Made by a program: the position numbers and the translations under genes
Notes under the pieces: model-generated
Told to the model about the DNA's origin: nothing
The model's database searches: none
Seen by the model: only the letters and a program-made list of their open reading frames with translations
From: Halomonas sp. A40-4
GTDB lineage: Bacteria > Pseudomonadota > Gammaproteobacteria > Pseudomonadales > Halomonadaceae
Direction of reading: 5' to 3'
DNA: 64,000 bases
NCBI RefSeq assembly: GCF_015767635.1
Contig: NZ_CP065230.1
Coordinates: 434,001-498,000 of the forward strand
Shown here: piece after piece, positions 17,335 to 25,910 of the stretch
How positions within the stretch are numbered: position 1 is the stretch's first letter
Layout of the letters: the number at the start of each line of letters is the position of its first letter

Positions 17335-18495
17335 TTACTCCTTGATGGCCGGCGATGGCGTGCGGTCATCCCCCTGGCGAGCGCGATATCTCGCGCCTAA
17401 GTGGCTGGTCATGGCGCGCTGGGTAATTTGCCCGCACACCGTCCCTTCGTCGTTGACACAGGGGAGCCAGGTCTGGTCGTGGGCAAACATCAGGGATGCG
17501 GCTTTACGCAGGTCGTCGTCGAGACCCACAACGGCCGGGACGGCCTGGAAATGATCACGGCAGTAGCCCTTTGTGGTGCGCGCGACGGAGCGGCTGACAA
17601 TCCCGGCGGGCTGCTTGCGGTCATTGACCATCAGAATGGCGTTTTGGTAGCCATAGTTGTCGATTTTGGCCAGCGCGGCTTCCAGCGTATCACCGGGCGA
17701 TACCGTGCCGATTTCGTCGGTGACAATCTCGCGCACTTTAACCAGGTTCAAACGCTTGAGCGCCCGGTCTTCGCCCAGGAACGATTCCACAAAGGTGTTT
17801 TTGGGCGCTGCCAGCAAATCATCGGGCGTGGAGTACTGAACCAGCTTCCCTTCCCGGAAGACCGCCACGCGGTCACCCATTTTGATGGCTTCATCAATAT
17901 CGTGACTAACGAACATGATGGTCTTGTTGAGTTCTTGTTGCATCTTCAGGAACTCGTCTTGAATGACGGCCCGGTTGATCGGGTCGATGGCCCCAAACGG
18001 CTCGTCCATCAACATGACCGGCGGGTCAGCGGCCAGCGCGCGGGCGACACCAATGCGTTGCTGCTGGCCACCCGACAACTCACTTGGGAAGCGTTTCAGA
18101 AAGGCATCGGGTTCCAGCGCGATCATTGCCATCATCTCGCGGGCACGCGCCTTGTATTTGGCCTTGTCCCAGCCCAGCAGCTTGGGCACGATGGTGATGT
18201 TTTCCTCAATGGTCATGTTGGGAAACAGGCCGATCTGCTGGATCACGTAGCCGATATTGCGTCGCAGTGTCTGGGTATCGAGGCCGGTCGTATCGTCGCC
18301 ATTGATAAACACTTTTCCAGAAGTGGGTTTTACGATCCGGTTGATCATTTTCAGTGTCGTGGTCTTGCCGCAGCCCGATGGCCCCAACAGGACGCATATT
18401 TCGCCCTCAGGCACTTCCATATCGATATGGTCAGCGGCCACCACCGCGCCTTTTGGCGTATCGAACACCTTGGTCAGGCTGTCAAGTCGAATCAT
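17335..18495 (-). CDS. Betaine-type ABC transporter ATPase with CBS domains
   Basis: A 386-residue ATPase. Walker A is GPSGCGKTTT (about residues 36-45), the Q-loop is VIQQIGLFPNM, the ABC signature is LSGGQQQR, Walker B is VMLMDEP, and the switch His is in FVSHD. The C-terminal 130 residues contain paired CBS-type segments (IGTVSPGDTLEAALAKI and AVVGLDDDLRKAASLM), which in OpuA/OpuC ATPases sense ionic strength or nucleotide to gate transport. It lies between two permease genes, so ATPase, both permeases and binding protein form one osmolyte-type importer. Confidence 0.93.
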   Translation of the reverse strand: MIRLDSLTKVFDTPKGAVVAADHIDMEVPEGEICVLLGPSGCGKTTTLKMINRIVKPTSGKVFINGDDTTGLDTQTLRRNIGYVIQQIGLFPNMTIEENITIVPKLLGWDKAKYKARAREMMAMIALEPDAFLKRFPSELSGGQQQRIGVARALAADPPVMLMDEPFGAIDPINRAVIQDEFLKMQQELNKTIMFVSHDIDEAIKMGDRVAVFREGKLVQYSTPDDLLAAPKNTFVESFLGEDRALKRLNLVKVREIVTDEIGTVSPGDTLEAALAKIDNYGYQNAILMVNDRKQPAGIVSRSVARTTKGYCRDHFQAVPAVVGLDDDLRKAASLMFAHDQTWLPCVNDEGTVCGQITQRAMTSHLGARYRARQGDDRTPSPAIKE

Positions 18496-18537
18496 AGGGG
18501 TGTCTCTTATAGTAGAAATGACATCAGAAAAGCGGCC

Positions 18538-19203
18538 TCAGGTCGCGTCGGCCTGGCGGCTCATTCCCTTGGGCGTCAGGCGCTTTTGGACATACAACAG
18601 TGAATAGTCAACGATAATCGCCAGTACGCTGACGGCAACCGCGCCGACGATCAGCTGACGGGGGTCTGACTGTGAAATGCCACGGCTGATGAAGGTGCCC
18701 AAGCCACCTGCGCCAATATAGGCCGCAATCGCCATCACGCCGATATTAAGCACCACGGCCGTACGAACCCCGGCCATGATGACCGGTATGGCGAGCGGGA
18801 TCTCGACTAAACGGAGGCGTTGATTGGGGCTCATGCCGATGCCTCTGGCCGCTTCCCGCAACGCGGGGTTCACGTTGTTTATCGCTGTGTAGGTATTACG
18901 AATGATGGGCAACTGGGAATAGAGCAGTACCGCAATAACGGCAGGTACGTAGCCGATGCCGTGCCCAATCAGCGATAGCACCGGAATCATGATGCCAAAC
19001 AGTGCGATTGAAGGGATGGTGACGATAATCGAGGCCAGATACAGCACCCCTTGAGCCAAGCGCTCGTTTTTGGTGATCGCGATGCCGATCGGCACGCCCG
19101 TCAATGTCGCTATGCCCACGGCAACACCGACAAGGGCAATGTGCTCTAACGTTCGCGACAGCAGCAGGCCCGCACTGCCCAGGGCATATTGAAGTATTTC
19201 CAA
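18538..19203 (-). CDS. Betaine-type ABC transporter permease, TTG start
   Basis: A 221-residue permease, first gene of the importer operon. The start is a TTG at 19203, preceded by AAGGAGG with 6-bp spacing; an in-frame ATG 14 codons upstream (19245) has no ribosome-binding site and would add an unlikely basic extension. It has about five or six hydrophobic segments and the transport signature EAARGIGMSPNQRLRLVEIP, plus GAGGLGTFISRGI. The last codons run into the upstream region of the ATPase gene (42-bp gap). Its sequence differs clearly from the second permease, so the channel is probably a heterodimer. Confidence 0.88.
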   Translation of the reverse strand: MEILQYALGSAGLLLSRTLEHIALVGVAVGIATLTGVPIGIAITKNERLAQGVLYLASIIVTIPSIALFGIMIPVLSLIGHGIGYVPAVIAVLLYSQLPIIRNTYTAINNVNPALREAARGIGMSPNQRLRLVEIPLAIPVIMAGVRTAVVLNIGVMAIAAYIGAGGLGTFISRGISQSDPRQLIVGAVAVSVLAIIVDYSLLYVQKRLTPKGMSRQADAT

Positions 19204-19391
19204 GCGCAGCCTCCTTATTATAAAAATGAATAATGGCCAGGGCATGGTCCGTCAGGAGGCATCGCTCCTGCTTGCCTGTATGGAGGGGTTCAGCTTATCA
19301 AAAGGATGGCGTGATTATCGGGAATTGGCATGACGATGCGAAATAGGCTGAATTTGCGGTTTTTATATAACCCGGCACGATCCAGGTTCAA
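19204..19391. other. Upstream region of the importer operon
   Basis: This 188-bp stretch lies directly upstream of the leftward importer operon and must hold its promoter. AT-rich patches occur (for example TTATAAAAATGAATAATG near 19215-19232), but no clear -35/-10 pair was identified. No gene was seen. Confidence 0.35.
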
Positions 19392-19520
19392 TCACGCCTC
19401 AGACTGCTTGCTCAGCCGCTGTTCGAATTCATGGGCGGGGATCGCGTGGCTGAACCAGAATCCCTGGCCCCAGCAGTTGCCGTCTGACATCTCTAGTACG
19501 CGTTGAAGTCGCTGAGTCGA
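19392..19520 (-). pseudogene. Remnant of an EAL-domain c-di-GMP phosphodiesterase C-terminus
   Basis: Reading leftward, the frame ending at TGA 19392-19394 encodes a peptide whose last 28 or so residues are GQGFWFSHAIPAHEFE followed by QRLSKQSEA. GQGFWFS-x-x-IPAxEFE is the typical C-terminal end of EAL domains. The preceding residues (about 19440-19520: QRVLEMSDGNCW) are plausible but drift into unrelated sequence, and no start codon or EAL catalytic core is present. It therefore looks like the surviving tail of a deleted phosphodiesterase gene. The remaining region up to the tRNA terminator shows nothing else. Confidence 0.55.
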
Positions 19521-19624
19521 TGAAAGGCGTGTCTGGAGCCTAACAATAACTTGTGTTTTGGGGGGAAAGCAGAAATGCAGTTTGCGCCCAGCCTGGGCCC
19601 AAGGCTATTGTGAACGGTAAGCAC

Positions 19625-19659
19625 AAAAAAAGGCAGACCAGTAAGTTACTGATCTGCCT
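19625..19659 (-). terminator. Intrinsic terminator downstream of tRNA-fMet
   Basis: On the minus strand AGGCAGATCAGTAA and TTACTGGTCTGCCT form a 14-bp stem (one G-T wobble) with a 1-base centre, followed by TTTTTTT. It lies 10 bp past the tRNA 3' end and would terminate that transcript. Confidence 0.85.
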
Positions 19660-19669
19660 CTCGAAATAT

Positions 19670-19746
<77 letters not shown>

Positions 19747-19760
19747 TCAACGTGTGGCGT

Positions 19761-19788
19761 ATTCTACGCTTTTTTTACGTTTCGTCAA
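19761..19788 (-). promoter_or_regulatory. Promoter of tRNA-fMet
   Basis: On the minus strand TTGACG (19788-19783) and TAGAAT (19766-19761) are separated by 16 bp, close to the sigma-70 consensus. The -10 ends 14 bp before the mature tRNA 5' end. Confidence 0.75.
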
Positions 19789-20019
19789 TAGGCGTTTTAA
19801 AACGTTTTCCCTATAGCCGTTGGTGGGCTTCGTGCTGCAACATGAGCCGAGTAGCGCTATGCTGAGGTTAGTGCAACAAGAACAATGCTGACTCTCGGTA
19901 AGTCGCGCATCTGTATTGCGATTTGCCGTTGGTACTTAAGCGCCAAGGCGCTTTTCACAATGGCTTGCGGTGTCAATTCTGCAACGCCCAAGCCATTCGT
20001 CATATCAGGGAGGTAGTCA

Positions 20020-20766
20020 ATGGCCAATCAAGCCCCCGTCGCCTGGGTAACTGGTGGAACTGGTGGTATCGGCACGGCGATTTGTCGTTCGCTGGCGGAT
20101 GCGGGTTATCTGGTCGTAGCGGGTTATCACAACCCCGAAAAGGCCAAAACCTGGCTGGCATCGCAGCAAGCCGATGGCTATAACAACATTGCGCTGTCCG
20201 GTGTCGACCTTGCCGACCATCAGGCCTGCCTAAAAGGTGCCCAGCAAATTCAGGAGCAGCATGGTCCCATCAGTGTGTTGGTTAACTGTGCAGGGATCAC
20301 CCGTGACGGCACCATGAAGAAAATGTCATACGAGCAATGGTATGAGGTGATCGATACCAACCTGAACAGTGTCTTCAATACCTGCCGCAGTGTGATTGAA
20401 ATGATGCTTGAACACGGTTATGGGCGGATTATCAATATTTCATCCATCAACGGTCGCAAAGGGCAGTTCGGCCAAGCGAACTACGCGGCGGCAAAAGCGG
20501 GGATGCACGGGTTGACCATGTCGCTTGCCCAGGAAACCGCCACGAAGGGCATTACCGTGAACACTGTGTCGCCCGGCTACATTGCCACCGACATGATCAT
20601 GAACATTCCAGAAAAGGTGCGCGAGGCGATCCGTGAGACGATCCCCGTCAAGCGCTATGGTACGCCAGAGGAAATTGGCCGGCTCGTGACCTTCATCGCC
20701 GATGAGGAGTCCGGGTTCATTACTGGGGCGAACTTCGACATCAATGGTGGTCAGTTCATGGGCTGA
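20020..20766 (+). CDS. phaB: Acetoacetyl-CoA reductase (PhaB type)
   Basis: A 248-residue short-chain dehydrogenase. The cofactor motif is TGGTGGIG (residues 11-18), NAG is present (VNCAGITRDG), and the Ser-Tyr-Lys catalytic set is visible in ISSINGRKGQFGQANYAAAKAG. The sequence ends in NGGQFMG, typical of PhaB reductases, which use NADPH to make (R)-3-hydroxybutyryl-CoA for polyhydroxybutyrate. The start follows AGGGAGG. It stands alone, with a terminator immediately after, and no PHB synthase or thiolase is in this window. FabG is the nearest alternative, but the KKMSYEQWYEVIDTNLNS stretch favours PhaB. Confidence 0.9.
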   Translation: MANQAPVAWVTGGTGGIGTAICRSLADAGYLVVAGYHNPEKAKTWLASQQADGYNNIALSGVDLADHQACLKGAQQIQEQHGPISVLVNCAGITRDGTMKKMSYEQWYEVIDTNLNSVFNTCRSVIEMMLEHGYGRIINISSINGRKGQFGQANYAAAKAGMHGLTMSLAQETATKGITVNTVSPGYIATDMIMNIPEKVREAIRETIPVKRYGTPEEIGRLVTFIADEESGFITGANFDINGGQFMG

Positions 20767-20793
20767 TCTCGTCGTTCATTTTGCTCATTGATC

Positions 20794-20825
20794 AAAAAGC
20801 CAGCGAGTATCCCTCGCTGGCTTTT
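20794..20825. terminator. Bidirectional terminator after phaB
   Basis: AAAAAGCCAGCGAG and CTCGCTGGCTTTT pair around a 5-base loop, with an A-run before and a T-run after. It lies between the convergent phaB and DUF349 genes and can serve both. Confidence 0.85.
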
Positions 20826-20833
20826 GTGATGGC

Positions 20834-23638
20834 TCAAGGCGTAGGTGTTTGAGCGAGCCGGGTAAGCAGTTCATCCAGCTCGTCGACTTCTTGATCCCAC
20901 AGCGATCTGGGCATGGGCCCAAGGGCAATGAGATCTGCAAGCACCTCGCTAACCTCCTGCGCGCGGCTACGCTCTTTTTGAAGCCCCTCGTTGAGGCGTT
21001 CCACCTGGATGGCCAGCCGCAGGGGTTCATCTTGCTGATGTACACGCCCCATGGCCAGCAGTGATAAGTGAACGCGAAGCCGGGCAAGCTGATCCTTCAG
21101 GTTGGCTTCGTGGGCGTTGGGGAGCCCCTCCATGCGTCGTTGATTGCGCTGATGGTGGGCCTGCTCAAAAGGCGCTTTCAAGCTCGTTTCGCCCAGCACC
21201 GCTTGTGCGTCTACCGTGTCTGCCTGTTCGTCGACAAGCCTGCGTTGGTCTGCGCGCAAGTGAGCTTCGATAAGCGGCGTCAGCTGCTGCCAGGCGGTGA
21301 CCGTGCCCGCGACTTCAAGGCGGTTAAGACGCTCACGCCGGGCACGAATAATGCCGCTTAGACGCCGCTGCATGCCTTCGCTTCGGCGGCTACGTGGCAG
21401 GGGTTCCAAACGCGTTGCCTGTTCAATGAAGGCGTCCAGCTTGGCGTGGTCGCTGGCATCTTGAGGTTGCCAGCTGTCCATTTCGTCGACCAGTGCTTGC
21501 AGGCTGTCGAGCTGGCGTTGCTGCTGGGCAAGCTGCTCTTGTTTATGCGCGTCGCGTCTGGCGAACAACTGGTCGCATTCGTGGCGGAAGGCCTTCCAGA
21601 GCGTTTGTTCTTCCCCTTTAGGCGCCCGCCCCAATTGACGCCACTGCTGCTGTAGCTGCTTGGCATCTTCAATGCGCTCGGCGAGCGGACGTTCGTCCTG
21701 GTGAAGCGCCTGAACACTGCTGATCAGGGCTTTCTTCTGGTCGGCAATATGCTCGGCACGGGTATCGATCAAGCTTTGTAGCTGATGGCGAGCGCGGCCA
21801 AACCGGCGACCAATGGCTTCTGCCTGTTCGCGCGGTACGGGAGAGTGGTGGCGCCACTGTTGGCGTGCTTTATCGCGAATTTCGCGCAGTACATCCGGGT
21901 CGGCGTCCTGTGCTGGCTGGGCCAGCAGGGTCTCGAGCTGCTCACAGAGTGCTTCGCGGGCACGCAAGTTAGCCTCCCGCTGTTGGGTTAGCCGCTCTCG
22001 CCAGGGGGCTAGGCGCTCGTGGATACGGTCCGAAGCAGCACGAAAGCGTGCGGACAACTCTCGGTCAGCCGCTGCATCCCCAAGGGATTTCCATTCTTTG
22101 ACGAGCTGGCGGTGGTGCCGGTCGAGTGCCGGTTCTGCCATGTGCTGATCGTCGGCAAGCACCTCAATGGAAGCGCACAGTTGTTCACGTTTGGGGCCTG
22201 CGACAAACCCTCGCCAGTCGCGTAGTTCGGCGAGTTGCGCGCCAAGCTGTTTCAGCCTCGCTTTGAGCGGTCGGGCATCGTCATCCTTGAGCGCCTCAAT
22301 GCGCGGCTTCAGCCGTTGGTGTAGGCGGCTGGCGCTTTTGAAAGCACCACGTTCAAGCAACTGTTCGAAGGTGTCCAGGTCGTTGCTGTAAGCGCTGAGG
22401 GATTGGGCATCGGTCTGCGTATCGGCGGTTTCATGGGTGGCATCAAGCGCCTCCTGTGCTTGGCGAGCAAGCGTGGGCATGGTCAGAGTATCAGGCCAGC
22501 GGCATTGGTCGAGCAGTGATGAAATGGCGGAGTGGTCGGCGTCGGCCAGTGCTTGCTCAAGCTCAGCGCTAATGCGTTGCCAGCGCTGCCAGGCTTCGAT
22601 ACAGGCCTCGTACTCTTTCAGGGCCTGGGTGTAGCGTTGGCGTATCGAGTCGCTGGGCGGGTGCACATCGGACAGTTGCTGCCAGCGCTGGCCAAGCAAC
22701 TGACGCTGGGCGCGAAGGCTGTCGATATCCTGAGACGTCAATCCACTGCCAAGCCGCAGGCCTTCCAGAGTTTCTTCCAGGCCTTCCAGTAACTGTTCTC
22801 GGGTCTGGTCGGTGGCTTCGCGTTGCTGGTTGTTCTGCTGACGCGCCTGTTCGTGAGTTTCATGATCGTGCAGCGTTTTGCGGCAAGCGAGAACGGCTTG
22901 ATGGTAACGTGCCTCCTGGTCGGGGTCAGGCGATTGGCTGAGTTGATCCCATTCACGCTGCAGATGACGCAGCCGGCCGCCGTAGAGGGGTTCCCAGGTG
23001 GATTGGGCGTGACGTTCCAATTGCTGCAGAAGCGTCTCGCGCTTTTGCTGTTGGGCTTCTTTCCACTCGGCGTCGGCACGCCGTTCTTGTAGCCGATCTT
23101 TGGCCATGCGTACGACCTGGCGGTCCCGGCGGGCTTGCTTCAACAGCTGCTTCAGGCCCTCTTGACTGACGATGCGATCCGCTGCCTGGTGACGAACGGC
23201 GGCGACGCCGTTATGGCAGGCGTGTTCGATCAAGTCGCGTTCATCGGTCAAACGGGCGAGCGCAGTAAGCCGTAAATTGAGGTTGTCACCCTTATGCACA
23301 AGAGCGTTGAGTATCTTGGTATCGTCGATACGCTCGGCAAGTGCCTCACGCTGGCCAAGCCCCGTTTGCCCTTGCTGGCCGCTGAGCCGCTGGCATAGCG
23401 CCTCTTGCCAAGCCATGTCGTTCTGGTGGGCCGGGTAAGCCGCCATGAGCCCTTCAAGGTCATCAAGAGCAAGTAATGCGGCAAGCTGTATGTCGCTATC
23501 CGGATCCTGCGCAAGCGAAGCGAGCGCCTGGCGCTGTTCGCGATGGTCAGGATCAAGGCGGTGGAGAGCCTGGCGGCGTACCTCGGCATTGGGGTGTTGC
23601 CAGCGAGGTGCGAACAGGCGTCTTAACAGTCCGTGCAT
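20834..23638 (-). CDS. DUF349-repeat protein of unknown function
   Basis: A 934-residue, highly charged, almost wholly helical protein. The first 170 residues look like HEAT-type repeats (HPNAEVRRQALHRLD, DSDIQLAALLALDDLEGL). The rest contains several DUF349-like units with the W-x-x-L/A-G pattern (REWDQLSQ, QRWQQLSD, KEWKSLGDAA, QQWRQLGRAPKGEEQTLWKAF), strongly Gln/Arg/Glu-rich. Family members are cytoplasmic and poorly characterised. It is followed by no obvious partner on its strand. The start follows AGGA with good spacing. Confidence 0.85.
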   Translation of the reverse strand: MHGLLRRLFAPRWQHPNAEVRRQALHRLDPDHREQRQALASLAQDPDSDIQLAALLALDDLEGLMAAYPAHQNDMAWQEALCQRLSGQQGQTGLGQREALAERIDDTKILNALVHKGDNLNLRLTALARLTDERDLIEHACHNGVAAVRHQAADRIVSQEGLKQLLKQARRDRQVVRMAKDRLQERRADAEWKEAQQQKRETLLQQLERHAQSTWEPLYGGRLRHLQREWDQLSQSPDPDQEARYHQAVLACRKTLHDHETHEQARQQNNQQREATDQTREQLLEGLEETLEGLRLGSGLTSQDIDSLRAQRQLLGQRWQQLSDVHPPSDSIRQRYTQALKEYEACIEAWQRWQRISAELEQALADADHSAISSLLDQCRWPDTLTMPTLARQAQEALDATHETADTQTDAQSLSAYSNDLDTFEQLLERGAFKSASRLHQRLKPRIEALKDDDARPLKARLKQLGAQLAELRDWRGFVAGPKREQLCASIEVLADDQHMAEPALDRHHRQLVKEWKSLGDAAADRELSARFRAASDRIHERLAPWRERLTQQREANLRAREALCEQLETLLAQPAQDADPDVLREIRDKARQQWRHHSPVPREQAEAIGRRFGRARHQLQSLIDTRAEHIADQKKALISSVQALHQDERPLAERIEDAKQLQQQWRQLGRAPKGEEQTLWKAFRHECDQLFARRDAHKQEQLAQQQRQLDSLQALVDEMDSWQPQDASDHAKLDAFIEQATRLEPLPRSRRSEGMQRRLSGIIRARRERLNRLEVAGTVTAWQQLTPLIEAHLRADQRRLVDEQADTVDAQAVLGETSLKAPFEQAHHQRNQRRMEGLPNAHEANLKDQLARLRVHLSLLAMGRVHQQDEPLRLAIQVERLNEGLQKERSRAQEVSEVLADLIALGPMPRSLWDQEVDELDELLTRLAQTPTP

Positions 23639-23731
23639 GGATCATCCTGCTGTGAGGCGCTTTGCGTGAAAAAAATCAGACGTCGACCCTAAGAAGGTTG
23701 CAGTTGTCGGCGCTGTCGCTTAGCGTTGACT

Positions 23732-23737
23732 TATAAT
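23732..23737 (+). promoter_or_regulatory. Possible -10 element upstream of minC
   Basis: A perfect TATAAT lies about 90 bp before the minC ATG in the divergent gap to the DUF349 gene. No good -35 is found at 16-18 bp (TTGTCG is 22 bp away), so this is tentative. Confidence 0.35.
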
Positions 23738-23827
23738 GTGGGTTCGATGAGGGTTAATTCTCACCGCCCAAAAGCGCTCAAATGCGCTACCTTAATATCT
23801 TACCTGAACATGACATGGAGTTCGGCC

Positions 23828-24601
23828 ATGAGCCTCAATGTGGATAGTGCCGACGTGGCCTTTACCTTTAAAGGCGGCATGCTGCCGATGACCGTCATGG
23901 AGCTAAGCAGCGCTGACCCAGAGCATATCCGACGTCAACTGGCAGGCAAACTGTCTCAATCACCTGCGTTCTTTCAGCATACACCGGTTGTGCTTAGCGT
24001 GGAAAAGCTTGATGAGCCCCATCTTTCGCTGGAGCGCATTTGCGCTGTCTGCAGGGACCACAAGCTGCTCCCGGTGGCAGTGAGGGGGGGCACTGAGCCG
24101 GTGCGTCAATCGGCGTGGGCGCTCGGCCTTGGCTGGTTCGCGCCGGTCGACGAAAGCCGTGCGCAAATGCTCAAGAGTGTCGGCAGTGATAGCGAAAGTG
24201 CAGCCCCCGTTGCCGTGGCGGATGCAAACACCGAAAAAGAGGCAGCCGATGCGCAGGAAAGCAACGGTACGGAAACCACTCGTCTCTACCGCGGTACAGT
24301 GCGTTCCGGGCAGCAGGTGAGCGCTTCGGGAGGTGATTTGGTCGTCATCGGTGCGGTCAATGCGGGAGCGGAAGTTCTGGCCGCCGGCAGTATTCATGTT
24401 TATGGCGCATTGCGCGGACGGGCATTAGCAGGTATTCATGGCAATACCCAGGCGGGTATCTATTGTCGCGAGCTGGCCGCTGAATTACTGTCAGTGGCGG
24501 GTAATTACAAGCGTCTGGAAGATATCGATTCTCAACTATTGGGTGCCCCTGCTGAGGTGCACTTTACGCAACAACAATTGGAAATTAAGCCGCTTAATTA
24601 G
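23828..24601 (+). CDS. minC: Septum-site determining protein MinC
   Basis: A 257-residue MinC. The start is ATG 23828 (MSLNVDSADVAF); a further-upstream in-frame ATG lies in the promoter region. The N-terminal domain (to about residue 105) inhibits FtsZ assembly. A variable Ala/Asp/Glu linker (about 125-150) leads to the C-terminal beta-helix (TRLYRGTVRSGQQ, GDLVVIGAVNAGAEVLAAGSIHVYGALRGRALAG), which binds MinD and FtsZ tails. It is the first gene of minCDE, but 134 bp with two hairpins separate it from minD. Confidence 0.95.
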   Translation: MSLNVDSADVAFTFKGGMLPMTVMELSSADPEHIRRQLAGKLSQSPAFFQHTPVVLSVEKLDEPHLSLERICAVCRDHKLLPVAVRGGTEPVRQSAWALGLGWFAPVDESRAQMLKSVGSDSESAAPVAVADANTEKEAADAQESNGTETTRLYRGTVRSGQQVSASGGDLVVIGAVNAGAEVLAAGSIHVYGALRGRALAGIHGNTQAGIYCRELAAELLSVAGNYKRLEDIDSQLLGAPAEVHFTQQQLEIKPLN

Positions 24602-24632
24602 CGCCGAGCGCGTAAATCGTTGAGAATGCCAG

Positions 24633-24653
24633 CCACGCGGAGTCACCGCGTGG
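24633..24653. repeat. Inverted repeat 1 in the minC-minD gap
   Basis: CCACGCGG-AGTCA-CCGCGTGG is a perfect 8-bp stem with a 5-base loop, 31 bp after the minC stop. The following TTTAGA is too weak for a strong terminator, so partial attenuation or mRNA stabilisation is possible. Confidence 0.6.
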
Positions 24654-24684
24654 TTTAGATGACATAGACGTTCCCGTTGTACGT

Positions 24685-24703
24685 AGTGCGCTAACGGCGC
24701 ACT
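24685..24703. repeat. Inverted repeat 2 in the minC-minD gap
   Basis: AGTGCGC-TAACG-GCGCACT is a perfect 7-bp stem with a 5-base loop, ending 33 bp before the minD start. Together with the first hairpin it could tune expression of minD relative to minC. Confidence 0.55.
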
Positions 24704-24735
24704 TGCGATGAACGACTTCAAGAAGGAAGTAACTC

Positions 24736-25554
24736 TTGGCCAAAATTATTGTAGTGACCTCGGGTAAAGGGGGGGTCGGTAAAACCACCAGTGCCGCCGC
24801 TATTTCGACAGGCTTAGCGCTACGCGGAAAGAAAACGGTGGTGATCGATTTCGATGTGGGCTTGCGCAACCTTGACCTGATCATGGGCTGCGAGCGCCGC
24901 GTGGTGTACGACCTGGTAAACGTGATTCAAGGTGAGGCGGGGCTCAATCAAGCACTGATCCGCGACAAGCGGGTTGAGAACCTGTTTATTCTGCCGGCCT
25001 CACAAACCCGCGACAAGGACGCCTTGACACAGGAAGGCGTTGCCGAAGTGCTCGACAAGTTGAAAGAGGACTTCGACTTCATCATGTGTGATTCGCCTGC
25101 CGGTATCGAACGTGGCGCTCAGTTGGCCATGTACTTTGCCGATGAGGCGATCGTGGTGACGAACCCGGAAGTATCCTCTGTGCGCGATTCTGATCGGATT
25201 CTTGGCCTGCTGGCATCCAAGACACGTCGTGCCGAGGAGAGTAGCGACCCGATTAAAGAGCACCTGCTGGTCACGCGCTACAACCCTGAGCGCGTCACGT
25301 CGGGCGACATGCTGACGCTGGACGATATCCGTGAAATTTTGGCGATTAATCTGCTTGGCCTGATTCCCGAGTCCGAAGCAGTGCTGCGGGCCTCTAACCA
25401 GGGCGTGCCGGTTACCCACGATATTTCAAGCGACGCGGGCCAAGCTTATAGCGATACCGTCTCGCGTCTGCTCGGTGAAGACATGCCTCTGCGCTTTCAC
25501 GAAATGCAGCGTAAAGGCTTGCTCAGCCGCATGTTTGGTGGAGGTCGGCGATGA
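24736..25554 (+). CDS. minD: Septum-site determining ATPase MinD, TTG start
   Basis: A 272-residue ParA-family ATPase. The start is TTG 24736, preceded by AAGGAAG at 6-bp spacing; the protein then begins [17 protein letters not shown], the deviant Walker A of MinD. Other motifs are [12 protein letters not shown] and [12 protein letters not shown]. The C-terminal amphipathic membrane-targeting helix is readable ([11 protein letters not shown]). MinD recruits MinC to the membrane and oscillates with MinE. Its stop overlaps the minE start by 4 bp (ATGA). Confidence 0.97.
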   Translation: MAKIIVVTSGKGGVGKTTSAAAISTGLALRGKKTVVIDFDVGLRNLDLIMGCERRVVYDLVNVIQGEAGLNQALIRDKRVENLFILPASQTRDKDALTQEGVAEVLDKLKEDFDFIMCDSPAGIERGAQLAMYFADEAIVVTNPEVSSVRDSDRILGLLASKTRRAEESSDPIKEHLLVTRYNPERVTSGDMLTLDDIREILAINLLGLIPESEAVLRASNQGVPVTHDISSDAGQAYSDTVSRLLGEDMPLRFHEMQRKGLLSRMFGGGRR

Positions 25555-25802
25555 AACTGCTGGAGTTCTTGAAGCGTGAGCGCAAGAAGTCTGCCTCGGT
25601 GGCCAAAGAACGCCTGCAAATTATCGTGGCGCATCAACGAAGCCAACGGGGGCAACCCGATTACATGCCGATGCTGGAACGCGAGTTGCTGGAGGTCATT
25701 CGCCGCTACGTTCACGTGGACGACGATGCGATCCAGATCTCACTGGATAGCGAGGATAACTGCTCGGTATTGGAGTTGAACGTGACGCTCCCTAAAAGTT
25801 GA
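25551..25802 (+). CDS. minE: Cell division topological specificity factor MinE
   Basis: An 83-residue MinE, normal length. The N-terminal amphipathic and MinD-binding part reads [22 protein letters not shown]; the C-terminal half carries [17 protein letters not shown] and the dimerisation strand [13 protein letters not shown]. Its ATG overlaps the minD TGA, so the two are made in fixed proportion. It releases MinD from the membrane and drives pole-to-pole oscillation. Confidence 0.96.
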   Translation: MKLLEFLKRERKKSASVAKERLQIIVAHQRSQRGQPDYMPMLERELLEVIRRYVHVDDDAIQISLDSEDNCSVLELNVTLPKS

Positions 25803-25910
25803 CCCGCGCTTTTTTGAAACCAGGGTTGCTGAGGTTTTCTGAATACGCGGCGAAACCTGATGTGGATATGCTAGGCTTGGGCTTTTCATTGCCCAGCGGA
25901 GTGCTTGTCC

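Noticed and set aside
20834-23638. Several antisense and out-of-frame readings over the DUF349 gene
   Set aside because: The leftward 934-residue frame has a ribosome-binding site and repeat family features; others are shadows from high-GC coding bias.
24633-24653. Strong terminator between minC and minD
   Set aside because: The stem is good, but the T-run is only TTTA and minD/minE would be cut off; recorded as an inverted repeat instead.
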